Shown here in pieces: positions 1-9,045 of a DNA stretch of 64,000 nt. The DNA is from M55B112 sp964539395. Lineage in GTDB: Bacteria > Bacteroidota > Bacteroidia > Bacteroidales > GCA-2748055. The translations under genes and the position numbers were made by a program. The notes under the pieces were generated by a model. It was not told the origin of the DNA, did no database searches, and saw only the letters and a program-made list of their open reading frames with translations. Position 1 is the stretch's first letter. Every line of letters starts with the position of its first letter. The stretch is from contig CAZIIU010000015.1 in assembly GCA_964539395.1 (NCBI GenBank), positions 8,430 to 72,429 of the forward strand, read 5' to 3'.

Positions 1-278
1 GAGTATTCCAGGTGATCGCCGGTCACCAGCCGCAGCGTCTTCGTCTTTCTGGGGGTATACACAGAAAATTCCATCGTAAAAATGCTTCTCCCATACATAA
101 ACCTGCACTTCACCTCTCCGCTGCCAAACTCAGCCGGTACCCGCAATACCTCCCTCAGCAAAGGCGCACCCCCTGTTCCAAAAAAGCGCAGAAAGGAGTC
201 ATTTATCCTTGACTGGTGCCACCCGAGCTGCTGCGGAACCCCCTCTTCGATTCGTATAGTTTCAAACAATGGGAACAT
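1..278 (-). CDS. Aminotransferase class IV, probable 4-amino-4-deoxychorismate lyase (5' part, cut by the window edge)
   Basis: The first 92 codons are present; the gene runs off the left edge. The N-terminus (MFPLFETIRIEEG, then LGWHQSRINDSF) fits the start of PLP-dependent fold-type IV enzymes, where an ETIR-like strand is followed by a His-containing helix. The PLP lysine lies beyond the window. The gene follows pabB on the same strand after 141 bases. In Bacteroidota a PabC-like class IV protein commonly follows pabB and would release p-aminobenzoate plus pyruvate from aminodeoxychorismate. The function is inferred from this context; a branched-chain or D-amino-acid aminotransferase of the same fold cannot be excluded from the N-terminus alone. 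Confidence 0.65.
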   Translation of the reverse strand, partial: MFPLFETIRIEEGVPQQLGWHQSRINDSFLRFFGTGGAPLLREVLRVPAEFGSGEVKCRFMYGRSIFTMEFSVYTPRKTKTLRLVTGDHLEY

Positions 279-419
279 AATCTCCTGGTATATTTTTACC
301 TGGTTAATGACTGAAAAAATCAATTAGCTACCCGTAGACCAGCTTCAAATCAGCCTAATAAGGCGACATAGTAAAAATTCAACACTTATCAACATCCACA
401 CTGTAAGTGCTACAACCCC

Positions 420-1697
420 TCAAAGTCCGACAATCGGTACATACACCTTCTCTATCATCTCGTTATACTCTGATCTGGCCACACTGTGCCCCGTAATTCC
501 ACCTCCGCTTCTGAACTGCAATCCCCCATTCGCGCTGTCCCACATCGTTCTCTCCCCCTCCACCTGTCCGCCAACAACCCTTCCGTTAACCCGCTCGATA
601 TACCGGATCATCACAGCACTGTCAACCCCCTCTCCGTCAAATATACCGAAAATTCCGGTAAAAAAGCCGCGCTTCTCCCCTTCCGCCGCAGCGATAATCT
701 CCACTGTTTTCCGCTTCGGCGCACCACAGATCGACCCGGCAGGAAGCATGCGCAGCAGCATCATCCCAAGCCCCGACTGCCACTCGTCACCCAGATGTCC
801 CCCGATCTCTGAACTCACCTGCAACAGACCCCCCCGGTGGGTCTGCACGCAGTCGATATACCTGAACCGGCTCACCCGAACATCGCTGGCAACCATCGAC
901 AAGTCGTTGCGGATCAGGTCCACGATAGTATTGTGCTCCCACAGCTCCTTTTCATTCCCGAGCAGTTGCTGCTCCGCCCCTGGCAGCGCCGCGTCGATCG
1001 TCCCCTTCATCGGATACGACCGTATCGAATTGCCGCGAATCGTCACAAACGTCTCCGGTGAAAATACCACAAACCGGTCACCAAAAAGCAACCTGTAGGG
1101 CGCCTGGCTCCCGTGAAAAATCTGCGACAACGACAGGTCGGTCAGCACCGGTGTCGGAAAGGTCAGGTTCAATAAAAAGGAGTTCCCATACATAATATGT
1201 CTCTTCACCAGGCTGAACGCCTTTTCATACCGGGGAAACGCCATGGGAACGGCCTCAAACCTGAACCCCGAAAGCGCAGCACTCCGGAATTCCGTCGCGA
1301 CCTTATCCTTCAATTCAGGCGGGACAGCTGATTGATCTTTTTTTAAGTGTTTGATCTGGTCCTCCGGCGACGAATCAGGCATTTCCTCCTGTGAAGAAGT
1401 TGCCTGCCCGAAACGGTCTGCATCAGGAATTTCTTCCTGTGAAGAAGTTGCCTGCCCGAAACGGTCTGCATCAGGCTGGTCCCTCCTTGATGCAGCAGCC
1501 CGGAAGCCGGGAAAGAGCTCAGCGCTCACACCGGGAACATTGGTCTTACCCCTGATATTATAGAATATATGGTGCGCAGCTGCCTCCCCCGGACGAAAAA
1601 TAAAAAACTGTTCCAGCTCATAATCGATGATGAACAGAAAGGGAGTTCCCGCCTTCGCCCAGGCATTACATGTATCGATAAACTGTGACTGATCCAT
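420..1697 (-). CDS. pabB: Aminodeoxychorismate synthase component I (PabB)
   Basis: 425 residues; chorismate-binding enzyme making 4-amino-4-deoxychorismate for folate synthesis. The C-terminal two thirds carry family signatures: IRNDLSMVASDV, the THRGG block, and PAGSICGAPKRKT followed by GFFTGIFG. The N-terminal segment is short, as in Bacteroidota PabB. Residues about 65-130 are a charged linker containing a 16-residue unit repeated twice (residues 75-90 and 91-106), encoded by a 48-bp tandem duplication. This makes the protein longer than the roughly 330 residues I expect for the family. No glutaminase (PabA) gene is visible nearby. Anthranilate synthase component I is the alternative, but the following class IV aminotransferase argues for PabB. 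Confidence 0.85.
   Translation of the reverse strand: MDQSQFIDTCNAWAKAGTPFLFIIDYELEQFFIFRPGEAAAHHIFYNIRGKTNVPGVSAELFPGFRAAASRRDQPDADRFGQATSSQEEIPDADRFGQATSSQEEMPDSSPEDQIKHLKKDQSAVPPELKDKVATEFRSAALSGFRFEAVPMAFPRYEKAFSLVKRHIMYGNSFLLNLTFPTPVLTDLSLSQIFHGSQAPYRLLFGDRFVVFSPETFVTIRGNSIRSYPMKGTIDAALPGAEQQLLGNEKELWEHNTIVDLIRNDLSMVASDVRVSRFRYIDCVQTHRGGLLQVSSEIGGHLGDEWQSGLGMMLLRMLPAGSICGAPKRKTVEIIAAAEGEKRGFFTGIFGIFDGEGVDSAVMIRYIERVNGRVVGGQVEGERTMWDSANGGLQFRSGGGITGHSVARSEYNEMIEKVYVPIVGL
1375..1475. repeat. 48-bp in-frame tandem duplication inside pabB
   Basis: Two copies (1375-1422 and 1423-1470) differ at only a couple of positions near their left ends, and a five-base third start is at 1471-1475. The period is 16 codons, so the reading frame is kept. 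The duplicated peptide contains PDADRFGQATSSQEE in both copies and lies in the linker before the catalytic domain. Confidence 0.95.
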
Positions 1698-1701
1698 GAA
1701 G

Positions 1702-1709
1702 CAAAGATA
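1702..1709 (-). promoter_or_regulatory. Probable -7 promoter element for pabB
   Basis: On the minus strand this reads TATCTTTG, a perfect match to the Bacteroidota TAnnTTTG element. Only four bases separate it from the pabB ATG at 1697, so transcription would start at or within a few bases of the start codon. I see no clear -33 TTTG at the expected distance. Confidence 0.5.
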
Positions 1710-1901
1710 GAAATTCCTGCTGCAGCTTCCCTAATATGTGGAACTCAGCTCTGAGATTTATAGTTTTTGGAAATAATGGGACAGGGCAACGGAAATATGG
1801 AGGGCATGAAAAGACGGGAAAGAGTAAAACCGAGCGATGAAGCCCTGAGATTTTAAGCTGTTGATGCAGACAAACTGGAGAATTGGTATCCATATTTTCT
1901 G

Positions 1902-1909
1902 TAAGTTTG
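1902..1909 (+). promoter_or_regulatory. Probable -7 promoter element for mfd
   Basis: TAAGTTTG matches TAnnTTTG and sits 12 bases before the mfd ATG. An ATTG at 1882-1885 could be a weak -33 element with 16-bp spacing. It is divergent from the pabB element about 190 bases away. Confidence 0.5.
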
Positions 1910-1921
1910 CAGCGTTAAAAA

Positions 1922-4900
1922 ATGATGTTTCAGAATCCATATACACACCACCCGTATACCGCCGAAATCGTGCAGGCACTGCAGGAGAAGGGGAACAATG
2001 TGTTTCACCTGAAGGGCCTTACCGGCTCTTCAAAAGCAGCGCTATTCCAGTCGGTAACCGCAGCTTTAAAGGGTAACCACCTGGTGCTTTTCCATGATAA
2101 GGAAGAGGCGGCCTATTTTTATACCGACCTCGTGAACCTCGAGGGATCGCCCGACCGGGTACTTTTCTTCCCATCATCCTACAAGCGCTCGGTGCAGTAC
2201 CGGCAAACCGACGAGGCCAATATCATTACCCGTACCCAAACGTTGAAGCGTCTCAGCGAACAACGTGCCGCCAGCTTCATAATCTCATACGCCGATGCGA
2301 TGCTTGAAAGGGTCATCACCCGTGCAGAACTTGGACGAAACACCCTGGAGATAAAAACAGGTGAAACCATCAGCATGGATTTCCTGAAGGAGGTGCTGGA
2401 GACATACCACTTCCAATTGGTCGACTTTGTCTATGAACCCGGACAGTATGCCATCAGGGGGGGAATCGCGGATATCTTTTCCTACTCCTCAAGCCGGCCA
2501 TGTCGCATCGACTTCTTCGGCGACGAGGTGGATACCATACGCTTTTTCGATATAGAGTCGCAGCGATCCGAGGAACAGATTAAAAAGGTGTTTGTTATTC
2601 CTAACATCCAATGGGAAAGGGAGTTGGGAGATAAACGGGTCTCATTTCCGGAATTCATCCCCTCCAACACCACAGTATGGCTCGACGACCTGGAGCTTAT
2701 CTCGCACCAGATGAAGGAGATTTACGACAAGGCAGATGCCGGCGGGAAAGCGAATCTCCCACTCCCGAAAGAGGAGCTGCTTACAAGCGGTACCATCATA
2801 CGCGAACAATTGCAGGAATTCTGCCGTGTAGAGTTTACCCGTCCCGTACTCACACATGCCGCCGCCACCTGGCAGTTCAATACCGTTCCCCAACCGCCGT
2901 TCAACAAAGACTTCAGCCTGCTGGCGCAGGTGCTCACGAAGAACTGCGATGCTGGCATCAAAAACTTCATTCTCTCCGATAGTAACGGTCAGCTCGAAAG
3001 AATCCGTTCCATCTTCGACGAGATCAACCCCGGACTCCCTTACGAAGTGGGCAACCACACCCTCCACGAAGGGTTCACCGACCACGACCTCCGGGTGGCA
3101 GTCTACACCGACCATCAGGTTTTCGACCGGTATCATAAGTTCAGGCTGCACGACCGCTTCACCCGTAAAGAGGCGCTCTCGGTAAAGGAACTTTCCGGAC
3201 TACATCCCGGCGACTACGTGGTACATGTCGATCACGGTATAGGAATGTTCGGTGGTCTCGAACGGATCGAAATCAACGGAAAAAAGCAGGAGACGGTCCG
3301 GTTGGTTTACAAAGACAATGATGTGCTCTTCGTGAACATCCATTCCCTGCACAAGATCTCGAAATACAAGGGCAGGGAGGGACAGGTGCCCAGGGTGTAC
3401 AAACTCGGTACGGGAGCCTGGCAGAAACTAAAGCAGAAAACCAAAAGCAAAATCAAGGATATCGCCGGTGAGCTGATCGCGCTCTACGCAAGGCGGCGTG
3501 AGCAGAAGGGATTCGCATTTACACCCGATACGTACCTGCAGAGAGAACTCGAGGCTTCGTTCATTTATGAGGATACACCCGACCAGTTGAAAGCTACCAA
3601 CAACACCAAACGGGATATGGAGGCAGAGTTCCCAATGGATCGCCTGGTGTGCGGAGATGTGGGATTCGGAAAGACGGAGGTTGCTATCAGGGCCGCTTTC
3701 AAAGCAGCGACAGATGGCAAGCAGGTTGCAGTACTGGTACCTACCACCGTTCTGGCATTCCAGCATTACAACACTTTTAGCAGCCGACTGAAAGAGTTTC
3801 CCTGCACGGTCGACTATCTCAGTCGGTTCAGGACAGCTGCAGAGCAGACCAGAATACGCAGGCAGCTGAAGGAGGGTTCTCTCGATATTATTATCGGAAC
3901 CCACAAGCTGGTGAGTCAGAGCATTCAGTTCAACGACCTCGGACTACTGATCATCGATGAAGAGCAGAAGTTTGGTGTGGCAGTGAAAGAGAAACTGAAA
4001 CAGACCAAACTGAACGTCGATACCCTCACCCTCACGGCAACCCCTATTCCCCGGACACTGCAGTTTTCGCTCATGGGGGCGCGCGACCTTTCGATCATAA
4101 ATACCCCACCGCCGAACCGACACCCCATTATTACCGAGCTCCACCCGTTCAATGAGGAGCTGATTAAAGAGGCGATCGAATACGAGGTAAGCAGGGGCGG
4201 TCAGGTCTTCTTTATCCACAACAGGGTGCATAATATCGGGGAGGTGAAAGAGATGGTCGATAAGCTGGTTCCCGATGTACGTGCGGTTGTTGCACACGGA
4301 CAGATGGAGGGAAAGCTCCTGGAAAAGGTAATGCTCGGCTTCATGGCAGGTGATTACGACGTGCTCATCGCTACCTCGATCATCGAATCAGGATTGGATA
4401 TTCCCAATACCAACACAATAATTATCAACAATGCGCATCACTTCGGATTAAGCGACCTGCATCAACTCAGGGGACGGGTGGGCAGGTCGAACAAAAAGGC
4501 ATTCTGCTACCTGTTTGCACCGCATGTGACCCTTCTCACACCCGAGGCCAGGCGCAGACTAAAGGCAATTGAGGAGCATGCCGGTCTGGGTAGCGGAATG
4601 AATATCGCTATGCAGGACCTTGACATCAGGGGTGCAGGGAACCTGCTTGGGGCTGAACAGAGCGGTTTTATCGCCGATATCGGGTTTGAAACCTACCACA
4701 AGATCCTAAACGAAGCCGTACAGGAACTGAAAGATGGGGTCTTTGCCGACCTCTTTGAACAGGAGAAGGAGCTGGAGGTTACTGCAAACTTTGCTGCAGA
4801 ATGCCACATCGACACCGATCTTGAACTGCTCCTGCCCGAATCGTATGTTTCAAACATATCCGAACGGATGCACCTCTATCGTGAGCTTGATAACACTTCC

Positions 4901-5263
4901 ACCGCTGCTGAACTGGAAAACTTCCGGGCAATGCTGGAGGATCGTTTCGGTCCATTGCCAACCCAGGCAGAAGAGTTATTAAAAGCAGTTCTGTTGCGTC
5001 GACTGTCTATGCAGGCAGGTGTTGAAAAGATTATCTTGAAAAATCAGACGCTGATTGCGTACTTTGTAAGTAATCCGGATTCGCAGTTCTACCGGTCGGA
5101 ATCGTTCAACAGGATCATTGCAAATATTCAACGAAATCCGAAATTATTCCGGATGAGGCAGGAGAAGGAGCGGCTCAGCCTGAGGGTGAATAACATCAGC
5201 AGCATTGAAAGAGCCATCGGTATACTGGAACAGTTGAACGCCGGTGAAGTGCAGGGAAAATGA
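1922..5263 (+). CDS. mfd: Transcription-repair coupling factor Mfd
   Basis: 1113 residues. Mfd removes RNA polymerase stalled at DNA lesions and recruits UvrA. The order of domains is visible: N-terminal UvrB-like region, CarD-like RNA polymerase-interacting domain (about 428-480, HPGDYVVHVDHGIG), SF2 helicase core with Walker A GDVGFGKTE (about 578-586), DEEQ Walker B (about 678), TATPIPRTLQ, and the SGLDIPN and QLRGRVGR motifs, then the C-terminal TRCF domain. The length is normal for Bacteroidota. Two ATGs are adjacent at 1922 and 1925; either can be the start. The stop codon lies inside the first unit of a 47-bp tandem repeat. Confidence 0.98.
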   Translation: MMFQNPYTHHPYTAEIVQALQEKGNNVFHLKGLTGSSKAALFQSVTAALKGNHLVLFHDKEEAAYFYTDLVNLEGSPDRVLFFPSSYKRSVQYRQTDEANIITRTQTLKRLSEQRAASFIISYADAMLERVITRAELGRNTLEIKTGETISMDFLKEVLETYHFQLVDFVYEPGQYAIRGGIADIFSYSSSRPCRIDFFGDEVDTIRFFDIESQRSEEQIKKVFVIPNIQWERELGDKRVSFPEFIPSNTTVWLDDLELISHQMKEIYDKADAGGKANLPLPKEELLTSGTIIREQLQEFCRVEFTRPVLTHAAATWQFNTVPQPPFNKDFSLLAQVLTKNCDAGIKNFILSDSNGQLERIRSIFDEINPGLPYEVGNHTLHEGFTDHDLRVAVYTDHQVFDRYHKFRLHDRFTRKEALSVKELSGLHPGDYVVHVDHGIGMFGGLERIEINGKKQETVRLVYKDNDVLFVNIHSLHKISKYKGREGQVPRVYKLGTGAWQKLKQKTKSKIKDIAGELIALYARRREQKGFAFTPDTYLQRELEASFIYEDTPDQLKATNNTKRDMEAEFPMDRLVCGDVGFGKTEVAIRAAFKAATDGKQVAVLVPTTVLAFQHYNTFSSRLKEFPCTVDYLSRFRTAAEQTRIRRQLKEGSLDIIIGTHKLVSQSIQFNDLGLLIIDEEQKFGVAVKEKLKQTKLNVDTLTLTATPIPRTLQFSLMGARDLSIINTPPPNRHPIITELHPFNEELIKEAIEYEVSRGGQVFFIHNRVHNIGEVKEMVDKLVPDVRAVVAHGQMEGKLLEKVMLGFMAGDYDVLIATSIIESGLDIPNTNTIIINNAHHFGLSDLHQLRGRVGRSNKKAFCYLFAPHVTLLTPEARRRLKAIEEHAGLGSGMNIAMQDLDIRGAGNLLGAEQSGFIADIGFETYHKILNEAVQELKDGVFADLFEQEKELEVTANFAAECHIDTDLELLLPESYVSNISERMHLYRELDNTSTAAELENFRAMLEDRFGPLPTQAEELLKAVLLRRLSMQAGVEKIILKNQTLIAYFVSNPDSQFYRSESFNRIIANIQRNPKLFRMRQEKERLSLRVNNISSIERAIGILEQLNAGEVQGK

Positions 5264-5389
5264 AGAAAAGAAAGGAGAAGGCAGAAACCGAAGCAGTGCA
5301 GGGAAAATGAAGATATGATAGGAGAAGGCAGAAACCGAAGCAGTGCAGGGAAGATGAAGATAAGAAAGGAGAAGACAGAAACCACCGAA
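5249..5389. repeat. 47-bp tandem repeat, three copies, overlapping the mfd stop codon
   Basis: Copies start at 5249, 5296 and 5343 with exact 47-bp period and few mismatches (the third diverges near its end). The first copy includes the last four codons and stop of mfd; the others lie in the intergenic DNA before coaX. The unit is strongly purine-rich on the plus strand. Since 47 is not a multiple of three the array is not coding. The remaining gap to 5559 is also purine-rich, and I see no gene in it. Confidence 0.95.
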
Positions 5390-5559
5390 GAGATGACCCG
5401 TCATGAATCTGTAAAAAAAAAGAAGCTACAATACCAGGTTAAGGGAAAACGAAATCCGGAAAGATCCGGAAAAAGAAGCTAAAGGAGTTCGAAAAATGGT
5501 GAATATCACAGAGACAATAAAAATGAGACGAATATCAGTTACGATAAAAACTATCGGGA

Positions 5560-6306
5560 ATGAACCTGGTAATTGACCTGGGTAACACCTGCAGTAAGAT
5601 CGCGGTATGCGAAGGCACGGAGATCATCGAAAGTGTGATCACTGAGAAGGTCACCAACAAGGAGATCGGTTATTTTATTTCGGGTTATAAAGGACTGAAG
5701 GGAGCCATTATCTCCAGCGTTGTCAACCACTCCCGTGAATTGATCGACTACCTTGATTCCTCCTTCGATACATTTCTGGAGCTGACTGGTGCCACACCTT
5801 TACCGCTCGTAAACCTTTATAAGACTCCCGAGACCCTGGGGTATGACCGGATCGCGGCAGTAACCGGTGCACATACTATATTTCCAGGAAAGAACGTTTT
5901 GGTAATAGATGCGGGAACAGCAATTACATTTGATATGGTAACGGCACCTGGTGAATATATCGGGGGAAACATTTCTCCGGGATTGCATATGCGGTTTAAG
6001 GCATTGCATAAGTTCACAAGCCGGTTACCCCACCTTTCTCCGGAGGAGGAGTCTTTAAAACTGCTCGGAAAAACTACCGATCAGGCAATCGTTTCCGGTG
6101 TGGTCAATGGTCTTGTCTATGAAATAATGGGCTATATCTCTGCTATTTCCAGGAAGTATAAGAACCTCCGTGTCATATTGACCGGTGGAGATGCAAATTC
6201 TTTTGATAAAAGGTTAAAAAATAGCATCTTTGTGGTCTCGCATCTGAACCTCATAGGATTAAACAGAATTTTAGACTACAATGCGCATAATGAAAAAGAG
6301 AATTAG
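5560..6306 (+). CDS. coaX: Type III pantothenate kinase (CoaX)
   Basis: 248 residues. It phosphorylates pantothenate, the first step of coenzyme A synthesis; type III enzymes belong to the ASKHA fold and usually need a monovalent cation. The phosphate-binding DLGNTCSK is at residues 6-13, followed by the conserved GYDRIAAV and the DAGTAITFD motif near the middle, with GGNISPGLHMR after it. Length is typical. The 3' end overlaps the following outer-membrane protein gene, suggesting translational coupling. Confidence 0.95.
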   Translation: MNLVIDLGNTCSKIAVCEGTEIIESVITEKVTNKEIGYFISGYKGLKGAIISSVVNHSRELIDYLDSSFDTFLELTGATPLPLVNLYKTPETLGYDRIAAVTGAHTIFPGKNVLVIDAGTAITFDMVTAPGEYIGGNISPGLHMRFKALHKFTSRLPHLSPEEESLKLLGKTTDQAIVSGVVNGLVYEIMGYISAISRKYKNLRVILTGGDANSFDKRLKNSIFVVSHLNLIGLNRILDYNAHNEKEN

Positions 6307-7591
6307 CACGCTGACAGCGCTACTTGCCATTCTTGTCATCCCCGCTATTTCACAGGTCAACACCTACTCTCCCTATACCCGGTTCGGATTAGGCGATTTA
6401 TCACTGGAGGGCTTCGGTCAGAATACAGCCTTGGGCGGCACCGGAATTGCCATGCGAGATGAAAACAAGCTCAACTATCTCAATCCGGCTGCATATACAG
6501 CACGTGACAGCATGTCGGTGTTGCTCGATTTTGGCATGACCGGATACCGGAACATGTACAGGACCAAAAATTTGACCAATCAATGGTACAATGCCAATTT
6601 CAATCATATCGCCCTCTCACTTCCCATTGGGAAGTATTTTGGATTGGGAACCGGAGTCGTACCCTTTAGTTCAGTGGGCTATAATACAAAAGTTGAATAT
6701 AACGACCTTGGAACAGGTGATGCCATCGATTATTACTTTAAGGGCAATGGCGGTATCCTGAAATATTTCCTGGGAGTCTCAGGTACAGTTTTTAACAGAA
6801 TCTCCGTAGGTGTAAACATGAACTACCTGTTAGGCGACATCAAACGGGAACGGCAGATCACCTTCCCAAAAAACAGGGGCTTTGCGGAGACCACTTCAAT
6901 GGAGGAATTTGGGATCAGTAACACCTATTTCGGATTCGGACTACAGTACAAAGAGGTTTTTGGAAATAAATTTTTCTTTTCCATTGGAGCCACTTACGAT
7001 CTGGAGGCCCGTCTCAATTCGGCGTTCAATGTCTCAGTAACAAATACTTTCCCTGGAATTTCACGCCTGAATCAGGATTCGGTGCTTGTAACCCAAAGTG
7101 TGGATATTGTCAGCGACCAGTCGGACCAGACTATTATTTTACCAGTTAAGATCGGGGCTGGTGTAGCCCTGGGAATCCCGGGAAAACTGACCGTAACAGG
7201 AGATTATTATCAGCAGGACTGGACGGAGGTTGATAACAGTGCACTCGCAGTGGAGGGTTTTGACTTCGCTGCCGCAAGATCACTCCGGGCAGGAGTTGAA
7301 TACACCCCCGATTTTAATGCGTTCAGGGGATACTATAACCTGATGAGTTACAGGGTTGGAGGTTATATGACTGAATCATATATGAAAATAGGCGATTACC
7401 AGATGAAAGACTATGGCATAACTTTTGGGGTAGGTTTTCCACTGGGTAGAACAAAATCGTCATTAAACATAGCTTTTACCTATGGATCGAGAGGTACGTT
7501 GGAAAACAATTTGATTAAGGAGAGTTATGGTATTTTAACATTTAATGTAACTTTACACGATCTTTGGTTCTATAAAAGGAAATTTGATTAA
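6281..7591 (+). CDS. Outer-membrane beta-barrel protein of unknown function, CoaX-linked
   Basis: 436 residues. A signal peptide is visible if translation starts at the internal ATG at 6290 (MKKRISTLTALLAILVIPA, cleavage near AISQ); the ATG at 6281 adds three residues, and I kept the longer frame. The mature start NTYSPYTRFGLGD, the alternating hydrophobic and aromatic strands and the aromatic-containing C-terminal strand (TLHDLWFYKRKFD) are those of an outer-membrane barrel. It somewhat recalls FadL-like barrels seen next to coaX in Bacteroidales, but the ligand is unknown. It overlaps coaX by 26 bases and is followed after 25 bases by a secreted TPR protein. Confidence 0.75.
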   Translation: MRIMKKRISTLTALLAILVIPAISQVNTYSPYTRFGLGDLSLEGFGQNTALGGTGIAMRDENKLNYLNPAAYTARDSMSVLLDFGMTGYRNMYRTKNLTNQWYNANFNHIALSLPIGKYFGLGTGVVPFSSVGYNTKVEYNDLGTGDAIDYYFKGNGGILKYFLGVSGTVFNRISVGVNMNYLLGDIKRERQITFPKNRGFAETTSMEEFGISNTYFGFGLQYKEVFGNKFFFSIGATYDLEARLNSAFNVSVTNTFPGISRLNQDSVLVTQSVDIVSDQSDQTIILPVKIGAGVALGIPGKLTVTGDYYQQDWTEVDNSALAVEGFDFAAARSLRAGVEYTPDFNAFRGYYNLMSYRVGGYMTESYMKIGDYQMKDYGITFGVGFPLGRTKSSLNIAFTYGSRGTLENNLIKESYGILTFNVTLHDLWFYKRKFD

Positions 7592-7616
7592 CACCTGTAT
7601 TGGAAAATTTTGAACA

Positions 7617-8960
7617 ATGAAAACTTCAGCGCTAAGAACGATAACAACAGCAGCATTATCCCTCATGATGCTGGTTCCGGCCATTTCACAAACCGGAGCT
7701 TCTGAGGGGTCAAAATACGGGCAGGGGCAGGACAGCATCAATTGCCTGATGAACCTCTCTCTTTACAGGGAGTTTTATAAACACAACAATTATAAGGATG
7801 CAATTAAATCCTGGAGAAAAGTGTTTGATGAATGTCCGGCTTCAAGTCTGAATATGTATATCGATGGAGTACAGATGTATAAAAAATTTATCTCTGGAGA
7901 AAAAAATCCGGATGTTACCGAGTCTTATATAGATACCATCATGCTTATCTATGACCGGAGGATGGAGTATTTCGACGACGAGGCCAATGTAATCGGGAGA
8001 AAAGCAACCGACCTGTTACGATACAGAAAAGATAACCTGGAATCGATTGAAGAGGCATATGGCTACCTGGCTAAAAGTATTGAACTTGATCCTGAAGAAG
8101 CAAGAGATGCTATCCTCATTCTGTTTATGAACACCAGTGTTTCGCTCTACAAAACAGAGAAAATATCCCAGGACCAGACGATCAGTGATTACTTTACTGC
8201 CAGTAAGGTTATTGACAGCAAACTTGAAGAAAATCCGAACGACAGACGCTTTCAGCGGGCAAAATCAACTGTCGACGACTTTATGCTGGGTGAGGGTATT
8301 TTAACCTGCGAAGCACTCAACCAATACTATGGACCAAGGTTCGAACAGAATAAAAACGATGAAGCTTTTTTGTCCAAAATGCTCGATTTTTATTACAACA
8401 GCGGATGCGACAGGGCAGACTTGTATACCATGGCGTCTGAACAGCTTTACAAGATCCAGCCCGACCATGAATCGGCTTACAAGCTGGCCCGGTTGTTCGT
8501 CACTAAAGAGACTTACGATAAGGCTACCCAATATTACCTCGAAGCGGTCAGTGGTGAAGGCAATAATGAAGAAAATGCCCGGTATTATTACGAACTTGCA
8601 CAGGTAACCAGGCTGCAGGGAAGTGTTTGTCAGGCCATCGATTATGCCCGCAAAGCAGTGAAGAACGATCCCGGTATGGGAGAAGCATATATTCTTCTCG
8701 GCGACGCTTACATTGAGAGCCGCAACAACCTGGGAGACGATTTTGAAAAAAGTACAGCCTTCTGGGCAGCCGCCGATAAGTACATCCATGCAAAAAATGC
8801 GGATCCGCTGGTAGCTGAACAGGCTGAAAAAAGGTTAAGTGATTATTCATCAATGTTCCCCAATAGTGAAGAGTGCTTCTTTAGAACGCTGAACGACGGT
8901 GATTCCTACTATGTAAATGGTTGCATCAACGAATACACCACTGTACGCTCAAGAAAATAG
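7617..8960 (+). CDS. Secreted tetratricopeptide-repeat protein
   Basis: 447 residues with an N-terminal signal peptide (hydrophobic segment about 9-22, ending AISQ). Helical repeats follow. The clearest TPR pairs are around residues 50-75 and in the second half (HESAYKLARLFVTKETYDKA, then CQAIDYARKAVKNDP and AYILLGDAYIE). No catalytic motif is seen. It lies 25 bases after the barrel gene and 85 before lptC, so a periplasmic scaffold in envelope assembly is a reasonable guess, not shown by sequence. Confidence 0.8.
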   Translation: MKTSALRTITTAALSLMMLVPAISQTGASEGSKYGQGQDSINCLMNLSLYREFYKHNNYKDAIKSWRKVFDECPASSLNMYIDGVQMYKKFISGEKNPDVTESYIDTIMLIYDRRMEYFDDEANVIGRKATDLLRYRKDNLESIEEAYGYLAKSIELDPEEARDAILILFMNTSVSLYKTEKISQDQTISDYFTASKVIDSKLEENPNDRRFQRAKSTVDDFMLGEGILTCEALNQYYGPRFEQNKNDEAFLSKMLDFYYNSGCDRADLYTMASEQLYKIQPDHESAYKLARLFVTKETYDKATQYYLEAVSGEGNNEENARYYYELAQVTRLQGSVCQAIDYARKAVKNDPGMGEAYILLGDAYIESRNNLGDDFEKSTAFWAAADKYIHAKNADPLVAEQAEKRLSDYSSMFPNSEECFFRTLNDGDSYYVNGCINEYTTVRSRK

Positions 8961-9045
8961 AGGGATTATTTTAGGTTGTTTGCAGGGTTTAGGAACCCGG
9001 CAGACATAATAAATCATAAACTATTCAGGTAGTTTTTATAGTGTC

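Noticed and set aside
2642..3151. 169-codon minus-strand frame inside mfd
   Set aside because: It is a shadow of a highly conserved coding region, without family motifs.
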